From Dethiosulfovibrio russensis (GTDB lineage Bacteria > Synergistota > Synergistia > Synergistales > Dethiosulfovibrionaceae), in assembly GCF_021568855.1 (NCBI RefSeq), contig NZ_JAKGUG010000002.1:124001-188000 (forward strand): 64,000 nucleotides of DNA, in the 5' to 3' direction. The position numbers were made by a program, and so were the translations under genes. This document shows, piece after piece, positions 1 through 9,225 of this stretch. The stretch's first letter is position 1; every line of letters begins with the position of its first letter. The notes beneath the pieces are model-generated. The model was not told the DNA's origin. It saw only the letters and a program-made list of their open reading frames with translations, and searched no databases.

Positions 1-1264
1 CGAAGATGGTGTCCTCGAAGAGAATCACGTTCTGCATCACGACGCTGACGTTGAACAGAAAGTCGTCGTAGTCGATTTCCCTTATGTCCACTCCTCCCGC
101 CAGTATCCGACCCTTCCTCACGTCCCAGAACCGGAGGATGAGGTTGGCGATGGTGCTCTTACCCCCTCCGGACGGACCTACCAGGGCGATCAGAGAGTTG
201 CCCTCCACGTCCAGGTCCACGTTCTTTAGCTCGAAGTCCTCCTTGCCGTAGGAGAAGTCGACGTTTTGAAAACGAAGGTCCATTCCGACGGGACTCTTTC
301 TACGGGATGCCGGTTTTATGGTGGGAGCGTTCAAAACCTTGGAGATTCTGCCGTAACTGTCCTTCCCCTTTATGAAATTGATCCAGTAGTTCTCAAGCTC
401 GGCAAAGGGCCGGTAGAACTCTCGGCTGAGGACGACGAACAGGATGTAGTCGAAGACCTCCGCCTTGCCTCCGAAGACCAGCAGGGCCCCCACCGTCACC
501 ATAACGCCGTAGGACAGGTCCAAAAAGAGAAAATATCTGCCCATATATCCTGCGATCGATCGGGATATGGCTTTGCTGCTTTCGCCGAATTTCAACATGC
601 TATTTCCGAGCTTCTTCTCGAAGGACGAGCTTGCACCGAAGGCCTTAACCAGAGGGATCCCCTTGGTGTACTCGACGAAGAGACTGACCATGTCGGCCAG
701 GTCGTTCTGGGTCTCTTTCTGCAATCTACCGCTGGACTCGATCCCGGAATACATCACGAACAAAGCGACAGGGATCAGTGACACCATGGCCAACCCCATT
801 CTCCAGTCCACGTAGAAGAGTCCGCCTCCCACGATCGCCGCTACGACGATGCTGCTGACCGTCTTGGACCAGAAGTGGACCACCACCGGCTGAAGGTTTC
901 CCACGTCTTTCTGGATAACCGTGTTAAGCTCTCCTATTCTTTCATCTGTGTAGAACCCCAGATAGATCCTCTTCATGGTGCGGATGAGCCTCTCCCTGAC
1001 TGTCGCGACCGTGTCGAAACCGGCCTGATGCTGGGCTATCTCCGCCACCAGGTTGGCGACTCCCTTGGCCACGAACAACCCGACGAGCTCGAAGGCGAAA
1101 CGCCACAAATCCAAGGGCATTCCCATGCCTACCTGTCTGAGTCCGTCCAGAGCTACCATGGTTATCCCCACGTTTAAAAGGGATCCCACTGTGAAGGACG
1201 CCATGGCCAGCGACATACACAGTTTAGACTCCCCGGTCAGATCCTTTATCAAAGCCGCTAACAT
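1..1264 (-). CDS. ABC exporter half-transporter, permease-ATPase fusion (C-terminus cut by window edge)
   Basis: Reading the minus strand from the ATG at 1264 gives an open frame to the window edge. It has an N-terminal multi-helix exporter domain and then a nucleotide-binding domain with Walker A GPSGGGKST at roughly residue 360 and a Q-loop region (MQNVILFED); signature and Walker B lie outside the window. Its ATG overlaps the stop of the upstream ABC gene by 7 bp (ATGTTAG), so the two are translationally coupled and probably form a heterodimeric exporter. The MarR gene upstream suggests export of a toxic or signalling compound, but the substrate cannot be read from the sequence. Partial only because the window ends. 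Confidence 0.9.
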   Translation of the reverse strand, partial: MLAALIKDLTGESKLCMSLAMASFTVGSLLNVGITMVALDGLRQVGMGMPLDLWRFAFELVGLFVAKGVANLVAEIAQHQAGFDTVATVRERLIRTMKRIYLGFYTDERIGELNTVIQKDVGNLQPVVVHFWSKTVSSIVVAAIVGGGLFYVDWRMGLAMVSLIPVALFVMYSGIESSGRLQKETQNDLADMVSLFVEYTKGIPLVKAFGASSSFEKKLGNSMLKFGESSKAISRSIAGYMGRYFLFLDLSYGVMVTVGALLVFGGKAEVFDYILFVVLSREFYRPFAELENYWINFIKGKDSYGRISKVLNAPTIKPASRRKSPVGMDLRFQNVDFSYGKEDFELKNVDLDVEGNSLIALVGPSGGGKSTIANLILRFWDVRKGRILAGGVDIREIDYDDFLFNVSVVMQNVILFEDTIF

Positions 1265-3006
1265 GCCTTCGCCTCCTCTTTCAATCTCCACCGATCAGCA
1301 TCGATCCGGGAGTCGAACATCTCCCGGTAGAGACGACTGGTCTTCAGCAGCTCGTCGTGGGAGCCTTTGCTCTCCACCCTGCCGTCCTCCATCACAACTA
1401 TCGAATCGGCGTTCCTGACGGCCTTCAGGTTATGGGCTATTACTATGACCGTTTTCTCCTTCGTCAGGCTGTCCAAGGCCATCTGAATGAGGTGCTCGTT
1501 GTAGGGATCTATGGCGGCGGTGGCCTCGTCCAGAATGACGATGGGGGTGTCCTTCAATATCATTCTGGCTATGGATATCCTCTGTTTCTCCCCGCCGGAC
1601 AGCCTGGATCCTCCCTCGCCGACCACGGTGTCATATCCGTCGGGAAGATCCATTATCCTGTCGTGGATCCTGGCCTTTTTCGCCGCCGCCACTATCTCGT
1701 CTCTGTCGGCGTCCTCTTTTCCAAGCCTTATGTTCTCCTCGACCGAGACGTTGAACAGAAACACCTCCTGCTGGACCATGGAGACCAGATTCAGCAGGTT
1801 TCCCTCGCTCATCCGTCCTATCTCCACTCCGCCTATGGTGATGCTTCCCTCGTAGCCCTTCCAGAACCCCATTAGCAGACCGGCCACCGTGCTCTTTCCC
1901 GCACCGGAGGCACCCACTATTGCGTTCACCGATTTTTCCCTGAAAAGCAGATCCACCTCGTTCAGCACCTTGCCCCTTTCGTCGTAGCCGAAGCTCACCT
2001 TGTCGAAACGGATGTCTCCGGACCGGGCATCCTCCACGGAAACCGTCCTTTTCTCGTCCGGCACGTCAAGAATCGAGTTTATGCTCTCCGTAGATCTCTT
2101 GAAGATCGTGCCGGTATACTGGATGACGTGCAATTTCAGAAAAAATCCCGTAAAGGCACCCACCAGGGCGATAGTCAGAAGGTACTCGTAGCCGCTCAGA
2201 CGGCCGCCTTTCATCAGATAACAAGCGGTTATCATGGCGGCGGCCACGCCGGACTCCATTACCAAGAGGATGACCCCCATGGGTATGTGCAGACCTAGGG
2301 AGGCTTTCTTTATCCATCGGGCGTTGGCCCTTACATCCGCCAGCATCCTCTCCGTCTTGGACTCGTCACGGCCGAAGGCCTTTATCACAGGCATTGTGGA
2401 GATGTACTCGACCAGATCCCCGGTGGTCTTCTTCATGCTTTCCTGAAAACGCCTCATTACCTCCGAGTTGGTTTTCTCGATCAGCTTCATCAGTCCCATG
2501 GCGAAAGGTATCGGCAGGATCAAGGCTACGCCCAGCCGCCAGTCCAGAACGGTGAACATCATCAGTATTATCGCCACCGGCAGGGCCACGGCGTTGATAG
2601 CCTCGGGAAGTCCGTGGGCCAGGTAAAGCTCGACCTGCTCCACATCGTGACTCACGACGTTTACCAGATCTCCGCTCTTTCGCCTCTGGAAAAAGGAAAT
2701 CGGCAATCCCTTAAGACGTTCCAGGACTGCCAGTCTTATGTCCGAAAGGCAGGAATAGGCGACGTCGTGAACCTTCCATACCGACAACCCGTAGAAAAAA
2801 GCCTTCAGAGCCAGACTCGCACAGATGAGCCCGCCGTACAGCCATATTTCCCTCGCGTCCGATACGGAACGGTCCATCAACCCCATCACCAGTCTCAGGG
2901 AGAGACAGAGGGGCACTATGCCGAACAGGGCGTTCAACATGACCAAGGTCCCCCCTGCCATGGCTTTCGACCGATATTTATGAATTACGTCGTTGCTTTT
3001 ATCCAT
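1258..3006 (-). CDS. ABC exporter half-transporter, permease-ATPase fusion
   Basis: 582 aa. N-terminal transmembrane exporter domain (about residues 15-300) is followed by a nucleotide-binding domain with Walker A GASGAGKST, signature LSGGEKQR, Walker B IVILDEAT and the switch histidine in VIAHNLKAV. It lies between a MarR-type regulator (about 50 bp upstream) and a second half-transporter that overlaps its 3' end, so MarR-ABC-ABC looks like one operon. The family pumps drugs, lipids, peptides or siderophores; the substrate is unknown. Length and motifs are those of an intact half-size exporter. Confidence 0.93.
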   Translation of the reverse strand: MDKSNDVIHKYRSKAMAGGTLVMLNALFGIVPLCLSLRLVMGLMDRSVSDAREIWLYGGLICASLALKAFFYGLSVWKVHDVAYSCLSDIRLAVLERLKGLPISFFQRRKSGDLVNVVSHDVEQVELYLAHGLPEAINAVALPVAIILMMFTVLDWRLGVALILPIPFAMGLMKLIEKTNSEVMRRFQESMKKTTGDLVEYISTMPVIKAFGRDESKTERMLADVRANARWIKKASLGLHIPMGVILLVMESGVAAAMITACYLMKGGRLSGYEYLLTIALVGAFTGFFLKLHVIQYTGTIFKRSTESINSILDVPDEKRTVSVEDARSGDIRFDKVSFGYDERGKVLNEVDLLFREKSVNAIVGASGAGKSTVAGLLMGFWKGYEGSITIGGVEIGRMSEGNLLNLVSMVQQEVFLFNVSVEENIRLGKEDADRDEIVAAAKKARIHDRIMDLPDGYDTVVGEGGSRLSGGEKQRISIARMILKDTPIVILDEATAAIDPYNEHLIQMALDSLTKEKTVIVIAHNLKAVRNADSIVVMEDGRVESKGSHDELLKTSRLYREMFDSRIDADRWRLKEEAKAC

Positions 3007-3060
3007 CGTTTATCTCCTCTTTTGCTAGACAGACGAACAATCGAGCAAGGGGGATCCCCG

Positions 3061-3537
3061 CTACAGGATCCTACTGCTCTCCTCGTTCAGCACCTCGAGG
3101 AACCTTCGGACGACCAACGCGTCCCCGTCCTCGCCCTTTTTCAATATGTCGTAGACCTTTCCGAACAGCTTCTCGGAGAAGATCTCGTGCCCTCTATAAG
3201 CCGTCCATCCCCTCTCCGTAAGCTCGAAGAAAACCTCCTTGCGGTTATCTCGAGCCCTTGTCTTTACTATGTAACCCTTCTCCAGGAGTTTCTTGACGAA
3301 CTTGGAGACCGAACTCTTGGACACACCCAGCAACTCGGCCAACTCCGTAAGGTTGGAGTTCGGATTTCCTCCTACGGCCACGATCGTATGGATCTCGGTG
3401 GAGTAAAGAAGATCATCCGTACCGAAATCCTTCGGTTTGCTTTCCAACTCTTTGAACCTGTTATGGACGCTGAACATCAGCTCGGCTATCTCCCTGTAGA
3501 CTTTGAGTCTGTCCTCCATGTTCCCATCAAACTCCAT
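3061..3537 (-). CDS. MarR-family transcriptional regulator
   Basis: 158 aa, typical MarR length. The central winged-helix segment (SNLTELAELLGVSKSSVSKFVKKLLEKG, written here as positions about 78-106) and the following wing with basic residues (RARDNRK) are clear. First gene of the operon with the two ABC half-transporters, which it probably represses together with itself: a 6-2-6 inverted repeat lies just upstream of its start, downstream of a TTGACA/TACTAT promoter. The start at 3537 has no strong ribosome-binding site; the ATG at 3519 (MEDRLKV) is a possible alternative. Confidence 0.9.
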   Translation of the reverse strand: MEFDGNMEDRLKVYREIAELMFSVHNRFKELESKPKDFGTDDLLYSTEIHTIVAVGGNPNSNLTELAELLGVSKSSVSKFVKKLLEKGYIVKTRARDNRKEVFFELTERGWTAYRGHEIFSEKLFGKVYDILKKGEDGDALVVRRFLEVLNEESSRIL

Positions 3538-3546
3538 TCATTAGTT

Positions 3547-3560
3547 AGTAAGAGCTTACT
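3547..3560. promoter_or_regulatory. Inverted repeat, candidate MarR operator
   Basis: AGTAAG-AG-CTTACT, a perfect 6-bp inverted repeat with 2-nt spacer, lies between a minus-strand promoter (TTGACA and TACTAT separated by 18 nt, around 3571-3602) and the MarR start codon. Position and symmetry fit an autoregulatory MarR site; the assignment is inferred. Confidence 0.5.
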
Positions 3561-3625
3561 TCATTTCAGCAATATAGTACGCCTGGCTAACTATTTTTGT
3601 CAAGCCATCGGAGATAAGATAAAAG

Positions 3626-3661
3626 GAATACCCCCTTGTCGTAGAGTCAGAGGGGGTATTC
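3626..3661 (-). terminator. Intrinsic terminator after the transglutaminase-like gene
   Basis: Perfect 10-bp stem (GAATACCCCC / GGGGGTATTC) just beyond the stop of the minus-strand gene at 3672, followed on that strand by TTCCTTTTATCTT. It separates this gene from the MarR promoter. Confidence 0.7.
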
Positions 3662-3671
3662 ACCGCAGAAA

Positions 3672-4304
3672 TCAGGAACGAACTTTTTCTCTCACCCATT
3701 TACTGGAGATATCGCAGAGGTAGGGGACCATCTCGGCAAGCCAATCGGGAACTTCTTCCAGATGCCTTTTCAGAGGAAGCAGATCATCGGCAAAGATAGG
3801 CTCGGCTCCCTCTATCGCCGTGCCCTGTTGAGCTCCTACAACGCCTTTGGAGGAAAACTCTATGCTGTTATTCCTTCGTTCTTCGTGTTTGCCGAAGTTC
3901 AACCGCTTTTCCAGAAGTTTTTCGTGCAGAGGAGCGTCGAAGGTGGCCTCCATGGACACCCATTCATCCGAAAGTCGAACCTCCGGATAGGTGTGCAGGA
4001 AGCTATCGGGCCACAGTTTATAGGCTCCCGGATGAAGAAGATCCTCCAAGGCCTCCTTCCGAACCTCCATGAAGTGCAGTCTGGATGGGATACCCGCGGC
4101 TTTCGCCATATCCTTCAGGAGAACCGCCTTGTTCATGCAGGAACCACGACCCATCGTAAGGACCTCATCGGAGGACACCAGCATTCCAGACATCATGTCG
4201 AAGACTATCTCGTCTCTCACGAAAAGATATATTTTTTCCATCTTCTCGATGTCCGTAGAGCAATCCTTCACCAAATTCTCCGTTATAGTAGTCACCTTGT
4301 TCAA
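3672..4304 (-). CDS. Transglutaminase-like superfamily protein
   Basis: 210 aa, no signal peptide, so probably cytoplasmic. The transglutaminase core is visible: the cysteine in GRGSCMNKAVLLKDMAKAAGIP (residues about 53-74), a histidine in SFLHTYPEVRL and an acidic residue in the following strand, which would form the Cys-His-Asp triad. Such domains act as peptidases, amidases or protein cross-linkers; the exact reaction cannot be said. It follows the RND pump gene on the same strand by about 25 bp and may be co-transcribed with it, though no functional link is evident. Confidence 0.8.
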   Translation of the reverse strand: MNKVTTITENLVKDCSTDIEKMEKIYLFVRDEIVFDMMSGMLVSSDEVLTMGRGSCMNKAVLLKDMAKAAGIPSRLHFMEVRKEALEDLLHPGAYKLWPDSFLHTYPEVRLSDEWVSMEATFDAPLHEKLLEKRLNFGKHEERRNNSIEFSSKGVVGAQQGTAIEGAEPIFADDLLPLKRHLEEVPDWLAEMVPYLCDISSKWVREKVRS

Positions 4305-4328
4305 GATAAAAACCCCTTTCTTTAGCTG

Positions 4329-7300
4329 CTATATTTGATCGTTTCGAACCGTCTTCGTGCCGACAAGAACTCTGATCAGCCCGAGGAGTCGGGCGAAAAC
4401 GCTTTTTTCCGGATAGAGGACTCTGTACATGGCGGGAATCACGAAAAGGGTCAGTGCGGTCGAGGCGCACAGACCGGATATCATGGCCCAGGCCATGGGA
4501 GGCCAGAGGTTGGACGAGGAGAAGGCCAGAGGGAACAGCCCTGCCGCGGTGGTTCCGCTGGTCAGCAGTATGGGACGGATCCGTTCCTCCACCGCCTTCG
4601 TGAGAGCTTCGTGAACCGAAAGACCTTTTTTACGCCGAAGCTCCACCACGTCCAACAGCACTATGGCGTTGTTCACAACTATTCCGGCCAGGGCTATCAC
4701 CCCAAGCAGGGACATCAGGCCGAAGGGTTCCCCGGACAACAGAAGCCCCGGTATGACCCCCAAAGACGCCAGCGGGATAGTTGCCAGGACCATGCCGACC
4801 TTGCGGAACGAGCGGAACCCCGCCAGAAGTATGCCTACGAGGACTATCAGTCCGAAAGGAGCGGCCAGGCTGAAGGAGCCCTGAGCCTCTCCGGAGGCCT
4901 CCGCCTCACCTCCTATCTCGAAACGGACTCCTTCGGGGAGATCCGTCTCAGAAAGAATCGGCAGCAGCCGAGTCATTACGTCGCTGTAGACGTAACCGTC
5001 TTCCAGATTGGACTGAACCGCCACGTATCGTTCCCTGTTCCTTCGGGATATAGCCGAGGGATGCCAAGCGATTTCAGTGGGAGCCACGGTCTGAAGAGGA
5101 ACACCGGTGGAAGAATCCATCAAGACCGAGGAGATACGATCGGCACCGAAAAAGACCCCCTTCTCGGAGCGGAGGACTATAGGCACCGGCTCCTCTTCCT
5201 GGCGATATTCACCGGCGGGCAGTCCCAGCGTCCGCCCCGAAAGAACCTGAGCCACCTGATCCCTGTACAGGCCGTAGCGAAACGCCGCCCCGGAGGACAC
5301 TTCGAACTCCAAAGACGGGTTTCCGTTTCCCAACGTATGCCTCAAGTCCACCATTCCAGGGATCCGTTTCATCGCCTCCATGACCCTCTCCGCTCCGAAT
5401 CTCAGGTCTTTAAGAGAGTTTCCGTACAGCCGGATCTCCACCGGAGCGTCCACAGGGGTTCCCAAAACCAGTTCCTGGACCACCGAGTTCACCTGAGGAA
5501 TTTCCTCTCCCAGGTAGGAGCGTATCTCACCTACGACCGAGTGGTTTTGCGACTGAGACGTCGTGAAAAGTATCATCTGGGCCCTGTGTGGATTTCTGGG
5601 GGCCGGTACGATGTTGGCGTAGAATCTGGGAGCCCCTCTGCCTATGAAAGAGGCCACCCGTGAGACCGACGGGACCTCGTTTTTCAGATGTCGTTCCACC
5701 TTCCCCACTATGCCGTCTATGGCGTGGATGTCCGCACCTTCCGGAAGAAACAGGTCTACCATGACCACGTTGCGGTCGGCGCCGGGGAAGAAATTCTTGC
5801 GGACGTGCTTGCCGTAACCTCCGACTACCAGCAAAAGGGAGAGACTCATCAACAGGATCAGTACGGCGTGCTTGGAGGAGAAAGCCCCTATGGCCCTGCC
5901 GAGATTGAACCGTCCACCGTAGTCGGCCGTGTTTCCTCGGCTTTTTCTGAAGGCCAGTGCCGCCAGAGTAGGGGTGACGATCATCGCCGCCAGCAGACTC
6001 AGGAAAAGGGTCAGGGTAACGACCTGAGGAATGGCTCGAAGAAACTCGGCGGCCTGACCGTGAGCCATCCAGAGAGGAAGAAATGCCGCGACGGTCGTTC
6101 CAGTAGCGGCGAGAAGCGGCGATCCCAGCTCTCTTACAGAATCCACCGCCGCGTCCATTCCGCCGCTGCCGTTTTTCATCCTCACCTCCACGCTCTCGGC
6201 CATAACTATGGCGTTGTCCACCAACATGCCAAGGGCTATCACGAAGGCGGCTATGGAGATCTGGTTCAGCACCCCTCCGCAGAGTGCGTAGAAACCCAGA
6301 GAGGAGAGGACTATCAGTGGAATCACCGAGCTGACCACCATTCCCATTCGAAACCCGACGGAGAAGCACAGTATCCCTCCGACCAGGACCATGCTCATCA
6401 AAAGGGAGTTGGACAGACCCTTGAGCCTCAGATCGACGTAGTGAGGCTGAAAGGACACCTCCTCTATCTCCAGGGGAGAAAGTTTTTCCCTCATCCTCTC
6501 CAGGATTTTTCTTACGTCCTTGCCGAACTCGATGGAGTTGACCGGCGTAACCGGAACTATACCCAGACCTACCGCCGGATTACCCATATATCTCATACGA
6601 TCCCGAGCGGGCTCGGAGGGACCGTGTATGACCTTGGCTATGGTTTTCAGAGGAACGGTTTCTCCCGACGGAAGTCTGACCGGGGTGTCCTCTATCTCGC
6701 CGATGCTCTTGAACTCCGTATGGGCCTGAAGTGCGGCGCTCTTTTCTCCCATTACCAGGCTTCCTCCCGGCATGGTCCTGTTCTGCATGGACAGAGCCTG
6801 ACGAAGATTCCGAGGGCTCAGCCCCATACGTTCGGCTGTGGAGTCGTCGTAGGCCACGGTTATCTGTTCACCCGGATCGGCGATCCTCAGCACCCGAGAC
6901 ACCGACGGAAGCCTCAGAAGCTCCTTTTCCAGGGCTATGGCGCCGTTTCGAAGCTCGAGTAGATCGGACGTTCCGCCTATAGCCACCACGATGGACTCGT
7001 AATCCATCATGCGGTCGTCCAGAACCAGACCGGTAACCTCCGACGGAAGATCGGGCCTGGCCTTTTCCATAGCCCGACGGACCTCGTCCCAGGCGGCGGT
7101 GCTGTCCATCACTTCATCGTGAAGATGAATGAGAAAAAGAGCGCTGCCCCTACGGGCGGTCACCTTGATCCTCTTTACCTCCTTCACCTGAGAAAGCCGA
7201 CGTTCAAGCGGGATCACCACCAGTCGTTCTACCGATTCGGCATCGGCCCCGGGAAAGACCGCCTGGATCATGCCGGCCCTGTAGGAGAGAGGAGGATCCT

Positions 7301-7406
7301 CTTCTCTCGGCATGGAGACCCAGGCCAAAACCCCCAACAAGGCGGCCCCCAGAAACAGGCTGTAGACGACCTTGCGCTGCCGTAGAATCCTTACGATCCA
7401 TTCCAT
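4329..7406 (-). CDS. RND-family efflux pump, inner-membrane component
   Basis: 1025 aa, full length for an AcrB/MexB-type pump: N-terminal helix, periplasmic porter loop, a helix block, a second loop and a C-terminal helix block. Helix 4 carries the expected acidic proton-relay residues (FVIALGMLVDNAIVMAE) and the ALAGIVVNNAIVLLD repeat appears in the C-terminal half. It overlaps the 3' end of the adaptor gene by 16 bp, so adaptor and pump are coupled. No outer-membrane channel gene is adjacent. Probably controlled by a TetR repressor whose local copy is truncated; a full-length copy lies at 22798-23415. Confidence 0.93.
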   Translation of the reverse strand: MEWIVRILRQRKVVYSLFLGAALLGVLAWVSMPREEDPPLSYRAGMIQAVFPGADAESVERLVVIPLERRLSQVKEVKRIKVTARRGSALFLIHLHDEVMDSTAAWDEVRRAMEKARPDLPSEVTGLVLDDRMMDYESIVVAIGGTSDLLELRNGAIALEKELLRLPSVSRVLRIADPGEQITVAYDDSTAERMGLSPRNLRQALSMQNRTMPGGSLVMGEKSAALQAHTEFKSIGEIEDTPVRLPSGETVPLKTIAKVIHGPSEPARDRMRYMGNPAVGLGIVPVTPVNSIEFGKDVRKILERMREKLSPLEIEEVSFQPHYVDLRLKGLSNSLLMSMVLVGGILCFSVGFRMGMVVSSVIPLIVLSSLGFYALCGGVLNQISIAAFVIALGMLVDNAIVMAESVEVRMKNGSGGMDAAVDSVRELGSPLLAATGTTVAAFLPLWMAHGQAAEFLRAIPQVVTLTLFLSLLAAMIVTPTLAALAFRKSRGNTADYGGRFNLGRAIGAFSSKHAVLILLMSLSLLLVVGGYGKHVRKNFFPGADRNVVMVDLFLPEGADIHAIDGIVGKVERHLKNEVPSVSRVASFIGRGAPRFYANIVPAPRNPHRAQMILFTTSQSQNHSVVGEIRSYLGEEIPQVNSVVQELVLGTPVDAPVEIRLYGNSLKDLRFGAERVMEAMKRIPGMVDLRHTLGNGNPSLEFEVSSGAAFRYGLYRDQVAQVLSGRTLGLPAGEYRQEEEPVPIVLRSEKGVFFGADRISSVLMDSSTGVPLQTVAPTEIAWHPSAISRRNRERYVAVQSNLEDGYVYSDVMTRLLPILSETDLPEGVRFEIGGEAEASGEAQGSFSLAAPFGLIVLVGILLAGFRSFRKVGMVLATIPLASLGVIPGLLLSGEPFGLMSLLGVIALAGIVVNNAIVLLDVVELRRKKGLSVHEALTKAVEERIRPILLTSGTTAAGLFPLAFSSSNLWPPMAWAMISGLCASTALTLFVIPAMYRVLYPEKSVFARLLGLIRVLVGTKTVRNDQI

Positions 7407-8554
7407 AGCCGAACCGCCACGATATCGCCGTCGGAGAGAAAGGCGTGTCCGCCTATTACCACGAGCTCTCCTTCTTTCATGTCGCCCTCTACCGTCACCG
7501 AATCACCTATCGCCTCCTCGGGCCGAACCGGAACCCTTACGGCGACTCCGTCTCTGACCACGAAGACCGAGTTGCTCTCGCCGTCTCCGTTGCAGACGGC
7601 CGCCACAGGAACGAGGAAACGCCCTTTAACCGGTAGCTCGAAGACCGCCTCGGCTGTCATGCCCGAACGAAGCCATTCCACCTGAGAGAGCCCTATCTTC
7701 ACCGGAAAGAGGACCCCTTTCTGGTCGTCTCCCAAAGCATCTCCCACTGAAAGGACCTTTCCGGAGATCTCCTTCTCGCCGAGCATCGGGAAATTGATCT
7801 TTAGGGTTACCCCCTTTTTCACCGAGCCCAACATGGTCTCTGGAACGGATATCTGTAACTCGACGTCTCTATTTGCCAGCTCGACTACCGGGGTTCCCGG
7901 AGTCAGATATTCTCCCGGCTCGGAACAGACCCTTGTCACCACTCCGTCGAAGGGGGCTCGGATATGGGTCTCCTTCAGCTTTCTCTCCGCCTCCTTCAAC
8001 TGGCTTTTCAGGACCTCGCAGTTGGCCCGGAGTCTGCGCACCGAGGTGTTCTGTCTCTCCATATTCTGGGTGGAGACGACTTTTTCCCGATACAGCCCAC
8101 TGGTCCTCTCGAGATCGGCCTCTCCCTGATTCAAAGCGGCCATCCCCTCGGAAAGAGCCCCCTTTTTCATAGCAACAAGGTGGGAATACTCGCTCGAGTC
8201 GATCCTGGCGATCTCCTCTTTGGAACGAACGGCGTCTCCCACCTCGACCGATCGGCTATCGAGCCTTCCGGACACGAGAGGAGCTATGACCGCCTGCTTC
8301 AGAGAGCGGGTGACCCCGAAGAAACGCACCTCCCTGAACGGCGGAGCCGCCTCGACCGATAGAGCCATGACAGAAACGGCCTTCGTGCCTTCCTTTCCCT
8401 CCGCCGAGAGGGTCTCCAGGGCATTTCCGTTCTTATACAGGACGAAGAGACCCCCTATCCAAAGGCAGAAACCGCATGCGACACCGAACTTTCTCAGCAG
8501 GGAACCGACGACGGACCGCTTTTTTTTATCAGAAGAAATCCTCCTGAAAAACAT
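7391..8554 (-). CDS. RND efflux membrane-fusion (periplasmic adaptor) protein
   Basis: About 387 aa. One N-terminal membrane helix (residues about 20-40), then a HlyD/AcrA-type body: a lipoyl-like half, an alpha-hairpin rich in Glu/Lys/Arg, the second lipoyl half (THIRAPFDGVVTRV) and beta-barrel domains. The start is placed at the ATG at 8554 because GGAGG lies 8 nt upstream; a GTG at 8563 is in frame. The start lies inside the 3' end of the TetR remnant gene, an overlap also kept in the second copy of this locus. Partner of the RND pump immediately downstream. Confidence 0.9.
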   Translation of the reverse strand: MFFRRISSDKKKRSVVGSLLRKFGVACGFCLWIGGLFVLYKNGNALETLSAEGKEGTKAVSVMALSVEAAPPFREVRFFGVTRSLKQAVIAPLVSGRLDSRSVEVGDAVRSKEEIARIDSSEYSHLVAMKKGALSEGMAALNQGEADLERTSGLYREKVVSTQNMERQNTSVRRLRANCEVLKSQLKEAERKLKETHIRAPFDGVVTRVCSEPGEYLTPGTPVVELANRDVELQISVPETMLGSVKKGVTLKINFPMLGEKEISGKVLSVGDALGDDQKGVLFPVKIGLSQVEWLRSGMTAEAVFELPVKGRFLVPVAAVCNGDGESNSVFVVRDGVAVRVPVRPEEAIGDSVTVEGDMKEGELVVIGGHAFLSDGDIVAVRLWNGS

Positions 8555-8774
8555 GTTCATCACCTCCGATGGTACGTATCAAAAGCTCTCCAAGGGCCTC
8601 GGAGGCCCGTTTACGGGCCTCTTCACCCTCCCATTGGTCGACGCTGTGCTCAAGCTCCGCCACCAAAAGGACCAGATAGGTGGCGGTCTCCCTGGGCCGT
8701 GATATATTCATCTGGCCCGCCTCGACGATCTCCCTCCTGCGTCTAGTCTTTTTGTCCTCTTTCTTCCCCTGCAT
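8529..8774 (-). pseudogene. TetR-family regulator with 124-codon in-frame internal deletion
   Basis: 81 aa. Compared with the 205-aa paralogue at 22798-23415 the first 17 residues and the last 64 are nearly identical, but 124 codons are missing, joining REIV directly to EAGQMN in frame. The lost part holds the helix-turn-helix (GTTIDDMTDRAGVSHGTFYLYF in the intact copy) and most of the ligand domain, so the product cannot bind DNA as a TetR protein. The reading frame, start, promoter and 3' overlap with the adaptor gene are preserved, so the short peptide may still be translated and may keep adaptor translation coupled. Confidence 0.88.
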
Positions 8775-8820
8775 GATGTCTCACTCCCAAAAAGTATTAT
8801 TCATCAAACTCTCGAGCCGA

Positions 8821-8849
8821 ATTATGACTGACTGTCAGTCACATGTCAA
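8821..8849 (-). promoter_or_regulatory. Promoter with TetR-type palindrome, pump copy
   Basis: On the minus strand, TTGACA (8849-8844) and CATAAT (8826-8821) are 17 nt apart. The spacer holds TGACTGAC-A-GTCAGTCA, a perfect 8-1-8 palindrome (8825-8841) extending into the -10 box. The same arrangement precedes the intact TetR gene at 23462-23490, so the full-length repressor probably acts here in trans on the adaptor-pump operon. Confidence 0.8.
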
Positions 8850-8910
8850 ACACAAAAAGAGAGATCCACCGAACTTAATTCGGCAGACCTCTATTTTGCT
8901 CCTATCTACG

Positions 8911-9004
8911 ATACATCCGAAAACCCACTTCCGAGTTTTCTCGGAGAGGCGGAGAGGTTCTTTCGGCTGCGCCCTGTCACGCCCGAACGTTTTTAGAGAT
9001 GTCC
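8911..9004. repeat. Short inverted-repeat element, copy 1
   Basis: The ends read ACATCCGAAAACCCACTTCC on the left and GTTTTTAGAGATGTCC on the right, and the block GAGTTTTCTCGGAGAG follows the left end. The same terminal motifs bound a longer block at 23597-23754 in opposite orientation. It looks like a small non-coding inverted-repeat (MITE-like) element or decayed copies of one; no protein is encoded. Confidence 0.45.
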
Positions 9005-9224
9005 TATAGCCACTTTTTTCTCCTGTACGCTCCACCGAAAGAAAGTAATGGTCCACCACCGCGTCCATAAGGGCGTAGGCCAGGTAGTTCGATCCGTTGC
9101 CCCTCAACCTTCCCCTGGAAGCCCTCAGCCTCTCCCGAACCGGCCCGAACACGTCTCCCTTTTTTTCCTGAAAGGAGAGTACATATCCCTCTCCTAGGAT
9201 CAGGCTGACGTGCTCGACGTCCAC
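9005..9224 (-). pseudogene. CorA-type transporter remnant (two joined fragments)
   Basis: 9026-9224 is nearly identical to 25119-25317 of the intact corA gene (the segment from DVEHVSLILGEGYVLSFQEK to DHYFLSVER). 9005-9025 matches the extreme 3' end (RRKxWL and stop, 24622-24644). About 475 bp between them are missing and the two parts are in different frames. The 5' part of the gene is also absent, replaced by a GNAT remnant. This is a dead copy left from the duplication that also produced the second TetR locus. Confidence 0.85.
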
Positions 9225-9225
9225 A

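Larger units (their letters stand above)
8401..8861. repeat. Duplicated segment, copy 1 (adaptor 5' end, TetR, promoter)
   Basis: Matches 22670-22992 plus 23365-23497 in the same orientation. By eye about 11 mismatches occur over the roughly 310 bp that cover the adaptor 5' end and the TetR 3' end, i.e. near 96% identity. Relative to the other copy, 372 bp inside the TetR gene are missing here. The repeated block carries the TetR promoter and its palindrome. Confidence 0.9.

Noticed and set aside
2614-3723. 369-aa open frame on the plus strand
   Set aside because: Spans the antisense of an ABC gene, the MarR gene and the intergenic terminator; not plausible as a gene.
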